DNA of 33,558 nt. It comes from Candidatus Neomarinimicrobiota bacterium (GTDB lineage: Bacteria > Fidelibacterota > Marinisomatia > Marinisomatales > S15-B10). The notes beneath the pieces are model-generated. The model worked only from the letters and a program-made list of their open reading frames with translations. It was not told where the DNA came from and did not search any database. A program made the translations under genes and the position numbers. Shown in pieces: positions 14,591-22,408 of the stretch (position 1 is the stretch's first letter; each line of letters starts with the position of its first letter). The stretch lies in the NCBI GenBank assembly GCA_036476315.1, contig JAZGBI010000037.1:1-33558 (forward strand), read 5' to 3'.

Positions 14591-16682
14591 AGATAAGAAG
14601 GATAAAAAGGAAGCTGCAGCGAATAAACTCCTGAAGGTCCTCAGGGATCGGGATGTTGAGGCGGAAACGGAAAAGACACCTCCTCCAGAGTCACCTACCG
14701 CGGAAGTCACCCCGGAACATCTCAAGGAGGACGATGCTGAAGAATTGATCGGCGTTGGCCGACCTCGGGTCGAGGAGGAGCCGTTCCCCGATCAATCGAT
14801 CGATCCTGTTTCGTCCTGGGATAGGACACCTGAAGAAGATGTCTCCATAGGTACTGTTCCCCCCAACAGGGTAACTTCCCGGACAAAAAAGGAAGGAATT
14901 TCTGCCATACTCCACGAGATAATACGATATGTCAACTGTGATAAGGTTGTGACCGGCGTTTTGGTCGAGGGGGGGATGTTTGCAGTGGCGAGTGTCGAGG
15001 ATCAGAAGGGAACGAAGCGGCTCGTGGACTTTGCAGCTACTCAAATGGATCCGGATTTGGTTCTGGGGGGCGATGACGAGAGACAGCAGGCCGGAGCCGA
15101 AATTGTGGGGAAGCTTCTGTCAGAAAAGAACAACAAGCAAAAGTCCTTCTTCACACTCAAGGAAGAATTATCTCTACCGGGGAAAGTCGTATCCTGTTTT
15201 CCTGAGGCTGTTTCAGTGGTGAAAGATGTGGAGTTACCCAGCGTCGGCAAGAAAGAGCTGGCAGACGCGATTGAATGGAACGCGAAGAAGGATCTTCCCT
15301 TTGCTGAGGAGAAACTAATCATTGACCACATCAAACAGCCGGAAAACGGGGCCGCGGAAACAGGTGGGGGGCACAACCTTGTGGGTGTTTCCAGCGAAGA
15401 GTCCATAAACGACTCAGTTCAAGTCATGATCGACACAGTAGGAGTCCCGAGAAAAATCGCTCCTGCTGCTTATGCGGCCTGGAGCGCCTTTGTCTGGAAT
15501 TACCCTGAATTTTCAAAAGACGACACCATCGTCATTCACATAGGAGAGACCAAAACTGTTGTTCTATTCATTAGTGGCAAACTGCTTCGCTTTGTGCGGG
15601 AAATTCAGCTTGGTGGGATTGATTTTTCGAAGGCGATACCGGCTGAAATTACGCTCGGGAGCGACCGCGTCGTCGTAACGCCAAGGATGGCAGAGAAGTT
15701 GAGACAGGAATTTGAGATTCCCACCGGAAGAACACAGGGTTCAGACGAGGATGAGGCAAGGGATTCACAGCTGATGCCCCACTTTCGGAACACGCTGGAA
15801 AGATTTGTTGGAGCCATGACAAGGGCATTCAATGTCCATCGCAAGGAATTCCCCATGAACAGGGTCAAGAGGATCTTCCTGACGGGATCCGGCGCCGCCC
15901 TCGGAAACCTCTCATCCTACCTGAGCGAGGCTCTCGGCAAGAAAGTCCTGCTGCTTGATCCGGTTAGAATGCTCCTGGGAAAGGAGCTTCTCGATGATGG
16001 GGGCAACGATAACATGAATAGCCTTCATCTCAGCATTCCCATTGGACTGGCTCTGAACATTCACAGGGGCATAAACCTGCTTCCGAAAAGACTACGGCGC
16101 GAAGAGCTATTCCTGATTGTCAATCATGTGGGGCGAAAAGTACTCATCGCCTTGTTCGTTCTCTTTCTGAGCCTTTCCGGAATGACCCAGCTTGACCTTC
16201 TCGGTACACGAACTCAACTGGATATCCAGGAAAAGGTTGAGTCTCAGCTAACACCCATCAAGCATCGATATGACACACTGATTCAGGAACTGACAGAGAT
16301 GGGAGGTTACGGCGGCATGGTTGAATCCGACAGGAGATTCCATGAAAAGGAAGTGGCGATTCTAAAGATGCTGAGCAATGTCACCCCCAGAGAGATTTTC
16401 CTGACCTACCTCGGTTTTCGCGAAGGATGGGTGGTTTCGGAAAGCAGGCGCGTGGGTCGAGCAACGGTCACCGATACGGAAATAGAGGCGTCAGACGAAG
16501 ATTTCATCAGAATGGAGGGCCTGGTGGCGACCAATCCTGCCCTGCAGGAAGCATTTCTGGGGAATTATATTGCCACTCTTGAATCAAACGGACTGTTCGC
16601 GAATATTTCAATTGTGGATAAACGCCAGGATCTAAAACAGAGGACAGAAGGACTATCCTTTGTCTTGAAGTGTCAGCTATGA
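14583..16682 (+). CDS. PilM-PilN fusion protein
   Basis: Protein of 699 residues that joins two components of the T4P alignment complex. Residues about 1-100 are charged, Pro/Glu-rich and probably disordered. Residues about 105-490 resemble the actin-like PilM/ATPase-fold domain (LVEGGMFAVASV; DAIEWNAKKDLPF; DTIVIHIGETKTVVLFISGKLLRFVREIQLGG; IFLTGSGAALGNLSSYLSEAL). At 497 the sequence changes to INLLPKRLRREE, the conserved motif of the PilN N-terminus, followed by a membrane helix (about 519-534) and a periplasmic coiled-coil/ferredoxin-like part (to 699). In standard loci PilM binds that same INLLP peptide of a separate PilN; here it is covalently attached. It overlaps the ExeA-like gene by 8 bases and pilO by 4. 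Confidence 0.82.
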   Translation: MPKDKKDKKEAAANKLLKVLRDRDVEAETEKTPPPESPTAEVTPEHLKEDDAEELIGVGRPRVEEEPFPDQSIDPVSSWDRTPEEDVSIGTVPPNRVTSRTKKEGISAILHEIIRYVNCDKVVTGVLVEGGMFAVASVEDQKGTKRLVDFAATQMDPDLVLGGDDERQQAGAEIVGKLLSEKNNKQKSFFTLKEELSLPGKVVSCFPEAVSVVKDVELPSVGKKELADAIEWNAKKDLPFAEEKLIIDHIKQPENGAAETGGGHNLVGVSSEESINDSVQVMIDTVGVPRKIAPAAYAAWSAFVWNYPEFSKDDTIVIHIGETKTVVLFISGKLLRFVREIQLGGIDFSKAIPAEITLGSDRVVVTPRMAEKLRQEFEIPTGRTQGSDEDEARDSQLMPHFRNTLERFVGAMTRAFNVHRKEFPMNRVKRIFLTGSGAALGNLSSYLSEALGKKVLLLDPVRMLLGKELLDDGGNDNMNSLHLSIPIGLALNIHRGINLLPKRLRREELFLIVNHVGRKVLIALFVLFLSLSGMTQLDLLGTRTQLDIQEKVESQLTPIKHRYDTLIQELTEMGGYGGMVESDRRFHEKEVAILKMLSNVTPREIFLTYLGFREGWVVSESRRVGRATVTDTEIEASDEDFIRMEGLVATNPALQEAFLGNYIATLESNGLFANISIVDKRQDLKQRTEGLSFVLKCQL

Positions 16683-17284
16683 AAATGCCGAAGATCTCCC
16701 TCAATTTGACGAATCTCAGGGAGCAGAAGAAATTTATTGTCACGGTCTCCGTGACGAGCGTAATACTCCTTGTCTGGCTGCTGGCAATTCAATTACCGCT
16801 GACCAGGAATTATCATCAAGCCAGGTCAAAGCTGGAAGGCCTGGAAGTATCCAACACCGAAATTCGTGCCCTGCAGTCAAGACTCGGTGTACTCGTTGAA
16901 CAGAGAAACAAGTCGGTGAAAAACTATGCGGAAATTCTCAGAATGATTCCTGGGTCGGAAGGAGTTTCACAATCTGTGAGTGCTGTTTCTGTGCTCGCAT
17001 CTGAACACAATCTCAGGATGGAGATGTTTAATCCTTCAGCCGTTTCAATCGAGTCAGAAAAGTTCGTTCCCGTCGGCGAACTAAGTAACGTGTTGGTGGA
17101 AAAATATCCCATTGACGTTTCTTTGGAAGGTGATTACCGGGACTTTGGCTTCTTTTTGGACGATCTGAAGAAGCTGCCCTATCTGTACACGGTTAAGAAT
17201 CTGATAATTCAACCGACGATAACCGGCAATGCTCTTAAGCTGGACATGGTGATTTATGCCTATTTGCAGCGTGAGGTGGGCTAA
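16679..17284 (+). CDS. pilO: PilO-like pilus alignment protein
   Basis: Inner-membrane protein of 201 residues, with the start at ATG 16679 in an ATGA overlap with the upstream stop. A short basic cytoplasmic part (MKMPKISLNLTNLREQKK) leads to one membrane helix (FIVTVSVTSVILLVWLLAIQLPL), a coiled coil (about 45-85) and a periplasmic ferredoxin-like domain with the PilO-type motif YPIDVSLEGDYRDFGFFLDDLKKLPYL. PilO pairs with PilN and binds PilP. It is followed after 3 bases by pilP. Confidence 0.88.
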   Translation: MKMPKISLNLTNLREQKKFIVTVSVTSVILLVWLLAIQLPLTRNYHQARSKLEGLEVSNTEIRALQSRLGVLVEQRNKSVKNYAEILRMIPGSEGVSQSVSAVSVLASEHNLRMEMFNPSAVSIESEKFVPVGELSNVLVEKYPIDVSLEGDYRDFGFFLDDLKKLPYLYTVKNLIIQPTITGNALKLDMVIYAYLQREVG

Positions 17285-17287
17285 GGG

Positions 17288-17806
17288 ATGTTGACCACTC
17301 GTGTGAAGTTTCTCGCCGGTGTACTCGCTCTCTCCGTGTTGTTTCTTATTTATGATACCTTTCAGCGAAGTTCTGCAAAACCGAAATCTGCAACACCCCA
17401 ATCACAGGTATCGATGCCAGAGGTAGCTCCTCCGGAGAGCCCCGAGTCGGGCACGCGGAGAAACGTGATTCCTTCCAGTGCGAGAGTATTTGCTGGCGGT
17501 ATGAATCCCTTGGAAGGCTGGGGAAGAAATCCGTTTCTCAAACCGGTGGCTGCAGACATGACCAAACCGGTTGCGGAGGCGATTACCGAAAAGCTTGCGG
17601 CTTTGCCACCTGAGATGACTTTCACGGTTCCCGAGCTAACGGTATCAGCTATCACGTGGGCGTCCGGACAGGCGAAGGCTCTGATCAATGGTAGGATTCT
17701 CGGGGTGGGGGACGTGATAGAAGGGATGTTGATCATGGATATAGAGGAGGCCAGTGTTACCTTTCGGGGCGGTGGAAAAACCCTGACTCTTGAGGTGGGA
17801 ACCTGA
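17288..17806 (+). CDS. pilP: PilP-like pilus protein
   Basis: Protein of 172 residues that would link the PilN/PilO complex to the secretin in the periplasm. Unlike classical PilP it has no lipobox; it starts with an uncleaved-looking N-terminal membrane helix (LAGVLALSVLFLIYDTF). A Pro/Ser-rich linker follows, then a conserved NPF-type segment (GWGRNPFLKPV) and a C-terminal beta domain (LTVSAITWASGQAKALINGRILGVGDVIEG) typical of the PilP/GspC HR domain. The ATG follows the pilO stop by 3 bases with GGG nearby, and the secretin start follows its stop by 1 base. GspC-like anchoring is therefore also possible. Confidence 0.82.
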   Translation: MLTTRVKFLAGVLALSVLFLIYDTFQRSSAKPKSATPQSQVSMPEVAPPESPESGTRRNVIPSSARVFAGGMNPLEGWGRNPFLKPVAADMTKPVAEAITEKLAALPPEMTFTVPELTVSAITWASGQAKALINGRILGVGDVIEGMLIMDIEEASVTFRGGGKTLTLEVGT

Positions 17807-17807
17807 G

Positions 17808-19190
17808 ATGAGTGATCAACCTACGGCCTGGTTAACGCGGGCAATTCTACCGATAATCTCAACCATGTTGATGGCCAATCCATCAGATAATCGAGCGGAA
17901 CAGCCTGTTGGGGGTCGTCAGGGAGGCGAGACCGGTAATCCCACCGGTCGCATTGAGATTGGCGAGATAGACCCTCTTGACCAGCTGTTCTCTATTGACA
18001 TGGTTGAGGCTGATCTTACTGAAATTCTCAGGCTGATCGGTGAGCAGGCCGGTCTCAATATCATAGTGAGTTCCGAGGTTCAGGCAACCGTTACGGCTAA
18101 TTTGGACAACGTCACGGTGCGCTCTGCGCTCGATGTAATCCTGAAAACAAACGGGTTTAACTATTTCTTTCAGGAGAACATAATTGTTGTTAAGCCAGCG
18201 GGAACTGAAATGGTGGGAGAACTTGAGACCGAAATATTCAAGCTCGACTATATCAATTCGGAAGACCTGAGCCTTCCGCTTGCATCCGTTCTCACCCCCC
18301 GCGGCAAACTGGAAAGCTTCAAGAGAATTGTTGGAAAAGGCGGTGAGTCGAAGGCCGGTCCCTCCAATGTGGCTGTCGTCTCAGACGTTCATGAGAACTT
18401 CCCTCGGATTCGGAGCTTGATAAAGGAGCTTGATGTGGCTGTGCCTCAGGTGAATGTGGCCGTGAAATTCATTGAGACCACGCTAGACACATCCGAGGAG
18501 ATGGGAATAAACTGGAGTCCGTCTCCCCTTAGTCTCGGACCACCCGATACGCTCCTTGGGACTCGAGGATTTCCCCTGAAATTGAACAATTTCACCATGG
18601 CAACACTCAACCCGATCCAACTCACTTCCGCACTGAATTTCCTGAGGGGACGAGGAAAATCGAAGCTGCTTTCAAGCCCTCAAATCACAACGCTCGATAA
18701 TCAAGAGGCGGAGTTCGAAGTCGTAACAACCGTTCTTATTGAAAGACTTCAGCTGCAGACAGGGTCCCCATCCCGCGCGGGCGGAGCGGCTGCGGGTGGC
18801 ACTGGTGCTCAAGGGTTCGGTGGTGCCATCCCGTTCGTGAGCCTCGAGGAAAAGGACATCGGCATCAAAATGACGGTCACGCCGAGAGTGAATGAAGGTG
18901 GCTTTGTGACTATGGTGATTCAGGCAACAGTGGAAGCTCTTCTTTCCTCCGCCGAGATCGAAACCGAGAGACCGAAGACATCCAAACGTAGCGCTCAGAC
19001 TCAGGTGATCGTGGCTGACGGTGAGACTGTCATCATCGGGGGTCTCATGAGCGAAAACAACATAGAGTCAACAAAAAAGGTCCCCATTCTGGGGGACATC
19101 CCCGTCCTGGGAGTCCTTTTTAGATCCAAGAAGACAATTACTGAAAAGAGAGAACTTCTTATTTTTATCACTCCGACAATCGTAGGCTAA
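17808..19190 (+). CDS. pilQ: Secretin, PilQ/MshL/GspD family, short form
   Basis: Outer-membrane secretin through which the pilus leaves the cell. From ATG 17808 it has 460 residues with a signal-like hydrophobic stretch (AILPIISTMLMANPS). There is an STN/N0 domain (about 60-130: IDMVEADLTEILRLIGEQAGLNIIV), one further N domain (GRKLESF-like region to VAVPQVNVAVKFIE), and the C-terminal secretin core with VPILGDIPVLGVLF and ELLIFITPTIV at the end. At 460 residues it is shorter than Pseudomonas PilQ (over 700): AMIN domains and extra N1 repeats are absent. A Gly/Ala-rich stretch (about 325-345) sits at the usual gate position. It is the last gene of the operon. Confidence 0.92.
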   Translation: MSDQPTAWLTRAILPIISTMLMANPSDNRAEQPVGGRQGGETGNPTGRIEIGEIDPLDQLFSIDMVEADLTEILRLIGEQAGLNIIVSSEVQATVTANLDNVTVRSALDVILKTNGFNYFFQENIIVVKPAGTEMVGELETEIFKLDYINSEDLSLPLASVLTPRGKLESFKRIVGKGGESKAGPSNVAVVSDVHENFPRIRSLIKELDVAVPQVNVAVKFIETTLDTSEEMGINWSPSPLSLGPPDTLLGTRGFPLKLNNFTMATLNPIQLTSALNFLRGRGKSKLLSSPQITTLDNQEAEFEVVTTVLIERLQLQTGSPSRAGGAAAGGTGAQGFGGAIPFVSLEEKDIGIKMTVTPRVNEGGFVTMVIQATVEALLSSAEIETERPKTSKRSAQTQVIVADGETVIIGGLMSENNIESTKKVPILGDIPVLGVLFRSKKTITEKRELLIFITPTIVG

Positions 19191-19447
19191 CTTACTTCAC
19201 ACCTCTCTTCCGCTCTCGTCCGGACACCAAAAGGAACCACAGATTACACTGATTTCACCAATTAACACGCGGACAAGGCACCACCTTTGGCGGGACAAGG
19301 TGAAGCTGCCCGAAATTCTGAGGAATAGCATTGCACAACTAAATGTTGCTATTTAGTCATTGTGACCTTAGCCTTAGCCTCAGCCTTAGTCCGATGTCCA
19401 GCCTTGGCTTATGCCTTAGCCTAAATTGATTACTCAGAGGACATACT
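19191..19447. repeat. Intergenic region with half-elements of two repeat families
   Basis: ACCACAGATTACACTGATTT (19234-19253) followed by a related decamer stretch resembles one arm of an (ACCACAGATT)n array. ACTAAAT/ATTTAGT (19338-19357) is a perfect 7-bp hairpin. From 19364 to 19424 lies a right arm of the hexamer family (CCTTAG/CCTCAG/GCCTTGG units) with no left arm, ending 23 bases before the TTG start of the cyclase gene. AGAGGA (about 19435-19440) serves as the cyclase ribosome site. No promoter is obvious. Confidence 0.6.
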
Positions 19448-22219
19448 TTGGTTAAAAAGAACCGGCCCTCGTTCTTCTATCTGTTTCTTTCGATCAGCAT
19501 CTCTATCATCTTTGTCGGCGTTTCGTTTTCCAAGATCTACAACAGCTTTGAGCTAAAAATGTTGGATGCAAGATTCAGAATTAGAGGGCCGATTTCCACA
19601 AGAACTGACATCGCCACTGTGGATATCGATGTTCGTGCCCTTCAGGAAGAAGGCCGGTTCCAGGATTGGTCCCGTGATAAGCACGAGAGAATCATCAGCT
19701 TTGCACACGAGCACGGGGTCAAAATGGTGGCCTTTGATATCTATTTCCCGGAGCGCAGCACCCGGTACATACTGGACAACGATCTCAACCTCCTGGATGA
19801 GGATGAGTTCAACAGCGAGACAGTTCGTGGTCTGATGCGGGATTACGACCATGGGATGGCCGTAGCGATGATTGAAGCGGGCAATGTCTATCTTGCTCAG
19901 AGCTTCAAGCCCTTGAGTGAGGGACAATACGACGCCCGACCCCGAACTCCATCTCAAGATCGGGCCTTGGAACTCCTGGAACCGTACTACCAAGAACACG
20001 CCGATACAATCGGACATTTCCTTTTTGGGTTTTATGATATCGAGCCTCCTATTCCTGACTTTATTTCCGCAAGCAAAGGAATTGCCTATGCTCAAGCTGT
20101 AGCGGATGATGATGGAGTTATCCGCCGGTATCCTCTCGTGGCCCAATACGACGGGAGGCTGTTTCCGTCCATGGCACTTCTGATGGCTTGCGACTATTTT
20201 GGTGTCGACTTCCGGGCTGTGAAGGTCGTGCCCGGTGATTACGTAGCTATTCCGAGAGGTGGGACAACGGGAAACAGCGGTGAGGCCCTTCGTATCCCCA
20301 TCTCAAAGGAAGGACATATGTTGGTCAACTGGGCAGGAGATTGGGAAGATGATTTTGAACATTTTCCCTACTCTTTACTGAAGGAGTTCTCTGAGGCTGA
20401 ACATCCGAACTATGTTCTCTCAGGAATAAAGTCGCTCATCCGGGAAAATCCTCTCCTGGTTCAAAATCCCAAAGCCCTCCTGGAAAAAGCGAAGGCCCTG
20501 AAGCTTGGACCGGAGCAGATAGTGAGGGACGCATTCTCAAAGGTCCTGATGGCGAAAAGCGTTGAGACTCTTCTTGAAGATAATCTCTCCATGGAAGTAA
20601 AGGACTTCTTTGAGTCTCAGGGTATTTCTCTCGACAAGGTTGCACCGGGGATGATACGCTTCTTTCAGGAGATCAAAACCAACCTCATGATCGAAAAGCT
20701 TCTTGCCGAAGATCAACAACTGAGCTATGATACACTCCTGGTCCGACTTAAGCTGGAGGGAGGCGCGCAGCTTAAGAGAAACTTCACCATCATCAGTAAT
20801 CTTCTCCGAACCCAGGGCACGGCGACCCATCAACACCCTCTTTACTTCTATTCATCGCCCACTGAGTATTCTCTGCAAGGGAAGGCCATTGCTCCCTTTG
20901 AGTTCCAGAACAAGATTCTCTTTTACGGTCTCACCGCGACAGGAACTCACGATCTCAATCCTATGCCGTTCAACCCGCGCTACCCGATGGTCGGCCTCCA
21001 CGCGAACGCCTTGAATACGATCCTCTCCCAGAATTTTATCCGACGGACCCCTAAAGTGTACGAGATTGCCATCATGTTAATAATAGGAATCATCCTGGGG
21101 CTACTTGTTCCACGGTTCCAGGCGGTGGTAGGGGCGGTTTCAACGGTCTCTCTTTGGGGTATGTACGCCTCCCTGAATGTGATAGCTTTCTCGAGATCAG
21201 CAGTATGGATCGACATTATCGGACCATCACTGATCTTCCTCTTCGGTTATCTTACTATAACCATCTACAACTACATCTCCGAAGAAAAGGACAAGAAGTT
21301 TCTCCACGAGACATTCAAGGCTTATCTATCCCCGGATCTTATCGACAAGATGTACGAGGAGAAACAGTCACCTCAATTGGGTGGTGAGGAACGTATTCTG
21401 ACTGCCATGTTTACGGATATCCAGAGCTTCTCTACAATTGCGGAGGAATTGGGGAGTCCTACCAAGCTTGTGGAATTGCTGAACGATTATCTAACGGCCA
21501 TGACTGACATCCTGCTTGAGCACGATGGGACGCTCGACAAGTACGAGGGGGACGCGATTATTGCCTTTTTTGGTGCGCCGGTTCCTATGGAAGATCATGC
21601 GGAAAAAGCCTTTCAGACGGCATTGGCTATGCAGAGCAGGCTTGTTGATCTTCGGAAAAACTGGTCATCAGAAGGCGAAAGGTGGCCTCAAATCGCAAAA
21701 GATATGCTTATGCGGATAGGCCTGAATTCAGGTCCCATTGTCACCGGGAATATGGGTTCCAGAACCAGGATGAATTACACCATGATGGGTGACGCGGTGA
21801 ATCTGGCGTCACGCCTGGAATCCATCGCCAAGCAATACGGCGTTTTTACCGCCTGCAGCGGCGAAACCCTGAATCTTGCCGGCGAAAGCAGTTTTGTGAC
21901 GAGGCTCATCGATCGAATCAGGGTGGTGGGGAAGAGTGAGCCGGTGAGTATGTTCGAACTCGTGGGCCTTCGCGGCGAGGTGAATTCGGAAGTAAAGGAA
22001 ATGCTGGACATGTTCGAGGAGGCGCAGGGATATTATTTTCAGCAGGATTGGAATCAGGCTATTGAATTATTCAAGAAGTGTCTGAATCTGGAGCCATACG
22101 AGAATCATCCCTCAACCTCCGTAACTCCTTCCAGGATGTTCATAGACCGGTGCGAGGAATTCATGGAAGTGCCACCTGAAGGGGAGTGGGATGGTGTCTA
22201 CACTGCTACCTCAAAATAG
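19448..22219 (+). CDS. CHASE2-domain class III adenylate cyclase
   Basis: Membrane sensor-cyclase of 923 residues, TTG start with AGAGGA ten bases upstream. One N-terminal membrane helix (about 9-27) is followed by a long extracytoplasmic CHASE2 domain (about 35-535: DARFRIRGP, VDIDVRALQEEGRFQDWSRD, VAFDIYFPE, DGVIRRYPL) with an insert of about 150 helical residues (about 310-460), then three membrane helices (about 537-610). The class III catalytic domain starts near 645 and has metal-binding Asp657 and Asp702, purine-specifying Lys698 (LDKYEGD) and Asp782 (MGDAVNLASRLE), and transition-state residues Asn785/Arg789, which favour ATP over GTP. A TPR-like hairpin (EEAQGYYFQQDWNQAIELFKKCLNLEP) ends the protein. 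The stimulus is unknown. The location next to a pilus locus invites a link to cAMP control of pili, as in Pseudomonas, but this is inference. Confidence 0.93.
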   Translation: MVKKNRPSFFYLFLSISISIIFVGVSFSKIYNSFELKMLDARFRIRGPISTRTDIATVDIDVRALQEEGRFQDWSRDKHERIISFAHEHGVKMVAFDIYFPERSTRYILDNDLNLLDEDEFNSETVRGLMRDYDHGMAVAMIEAGNVYLAQSFKPLSEGQYDARPRTPSQDRALELLEPYYQEHADTIGHFLFGFYDIEPPIPDFISASKGIAYAQAVADDDGVIRRYPLVAQYDGRLFPSMALLMACDYFGVDFRAVKVVPGDYVAIPRGGTTGNSGEALRIPISKEGHMLVNWAGDWEDDFEHFPYSLLKEFSEAEHPNYVLSGIKSLIRENPLLVQNPKALLEKAKALKLGPEQIVRDAFSKVLMAKSVETLLEDNLSMEVKDFFESQGISLDKVAPGMIRFFQEIKTNLMIEKLLAEDQQLSYDTLLVRLKLEGGAQLKRNFTIISNLLRTQGTATHQHPLYFYSSPTEYSLQGKAIAPFEFQNKILFYGLTATGTHDLNPMPFNPRYPMVGLHANALNTILSQNFIRRTPKVYEIAIMLIIGIILGLLVPRFQAVVGAVSTVSLWGMYASLNVIAFSRSAVWIDIIGPSLIFLFGYLTITIYNYISEEKDKKFLHETFKAYLSPDLIDKMYEEKQSPQLGGEERILTAMFTDIQSFSTIAEELGSPTKLVELLNDYLTAMTDILLEHDGTLDKYEGDAIIAFFGAPVPMEDHAEKAFQTALAMQSRLVDLRKNWSSEGERWPQIAKDMLMRIGLNSGPIVTGNMGSRTRMNYTMMGDAVNLASRLESIAKQYGVFTACSGETLNLAGESSFVTRLIDRIRVVGKSEPVSMFELVGLRGEVNSEVKEMLDMFEEAQGYYFQQDWNQAIELFKKCLNLEPYENHPSTSVTPSRMFIDRCEEFMEVPPEGEWDGVYTATSK

Positions 22220-22240
22220 TATAGCCACATCAATTCATCA

Positions 22241-22408
22241 GCCACGAAGGAACACGAAGTAACACTAAGAATCTTAAGAGCTTAGAGACAAATGATACTT
22301 TTGACTGTCTCGAAATACTTTTGGTGAAAAAATGAATTCAAGTTTTTGTTTTTATACTCTTTGTGTATCTTAGCGTTCTTAGTGGCGAATCTCAAGATCC
22401 CGTGGATA
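22241..22408. repeat. Symmetric CACGAAG/CACTAAG array plus AAGATCC element
   Basis: The left arm (22241-22278) has units GCCACGAAG, ACACGAAG, ACACTAAG and TCTTAAG. The right arm (22351-22385) is their reverse complement (complement units ACACAAAG, CGCTAAG, GCCACTAAG). The arms are about 75 bases apart. The right arm runs directly into GGCGAATCT then CAAGATCC (22384-22400), the element also found at 12652-12712, which ends GGATAAT; its final AT plus the next G form the ATG of the FG-GAP gene at 22409. Confidence 0.72.

Noticed and set aside
19278-19295. Sigma-54-like motif AGGCAC-N5-TTGGC upstream of the cyclase
   Set aside because: The -12 element has GG instead of GC and it lies about 150 bases upstream of the start.
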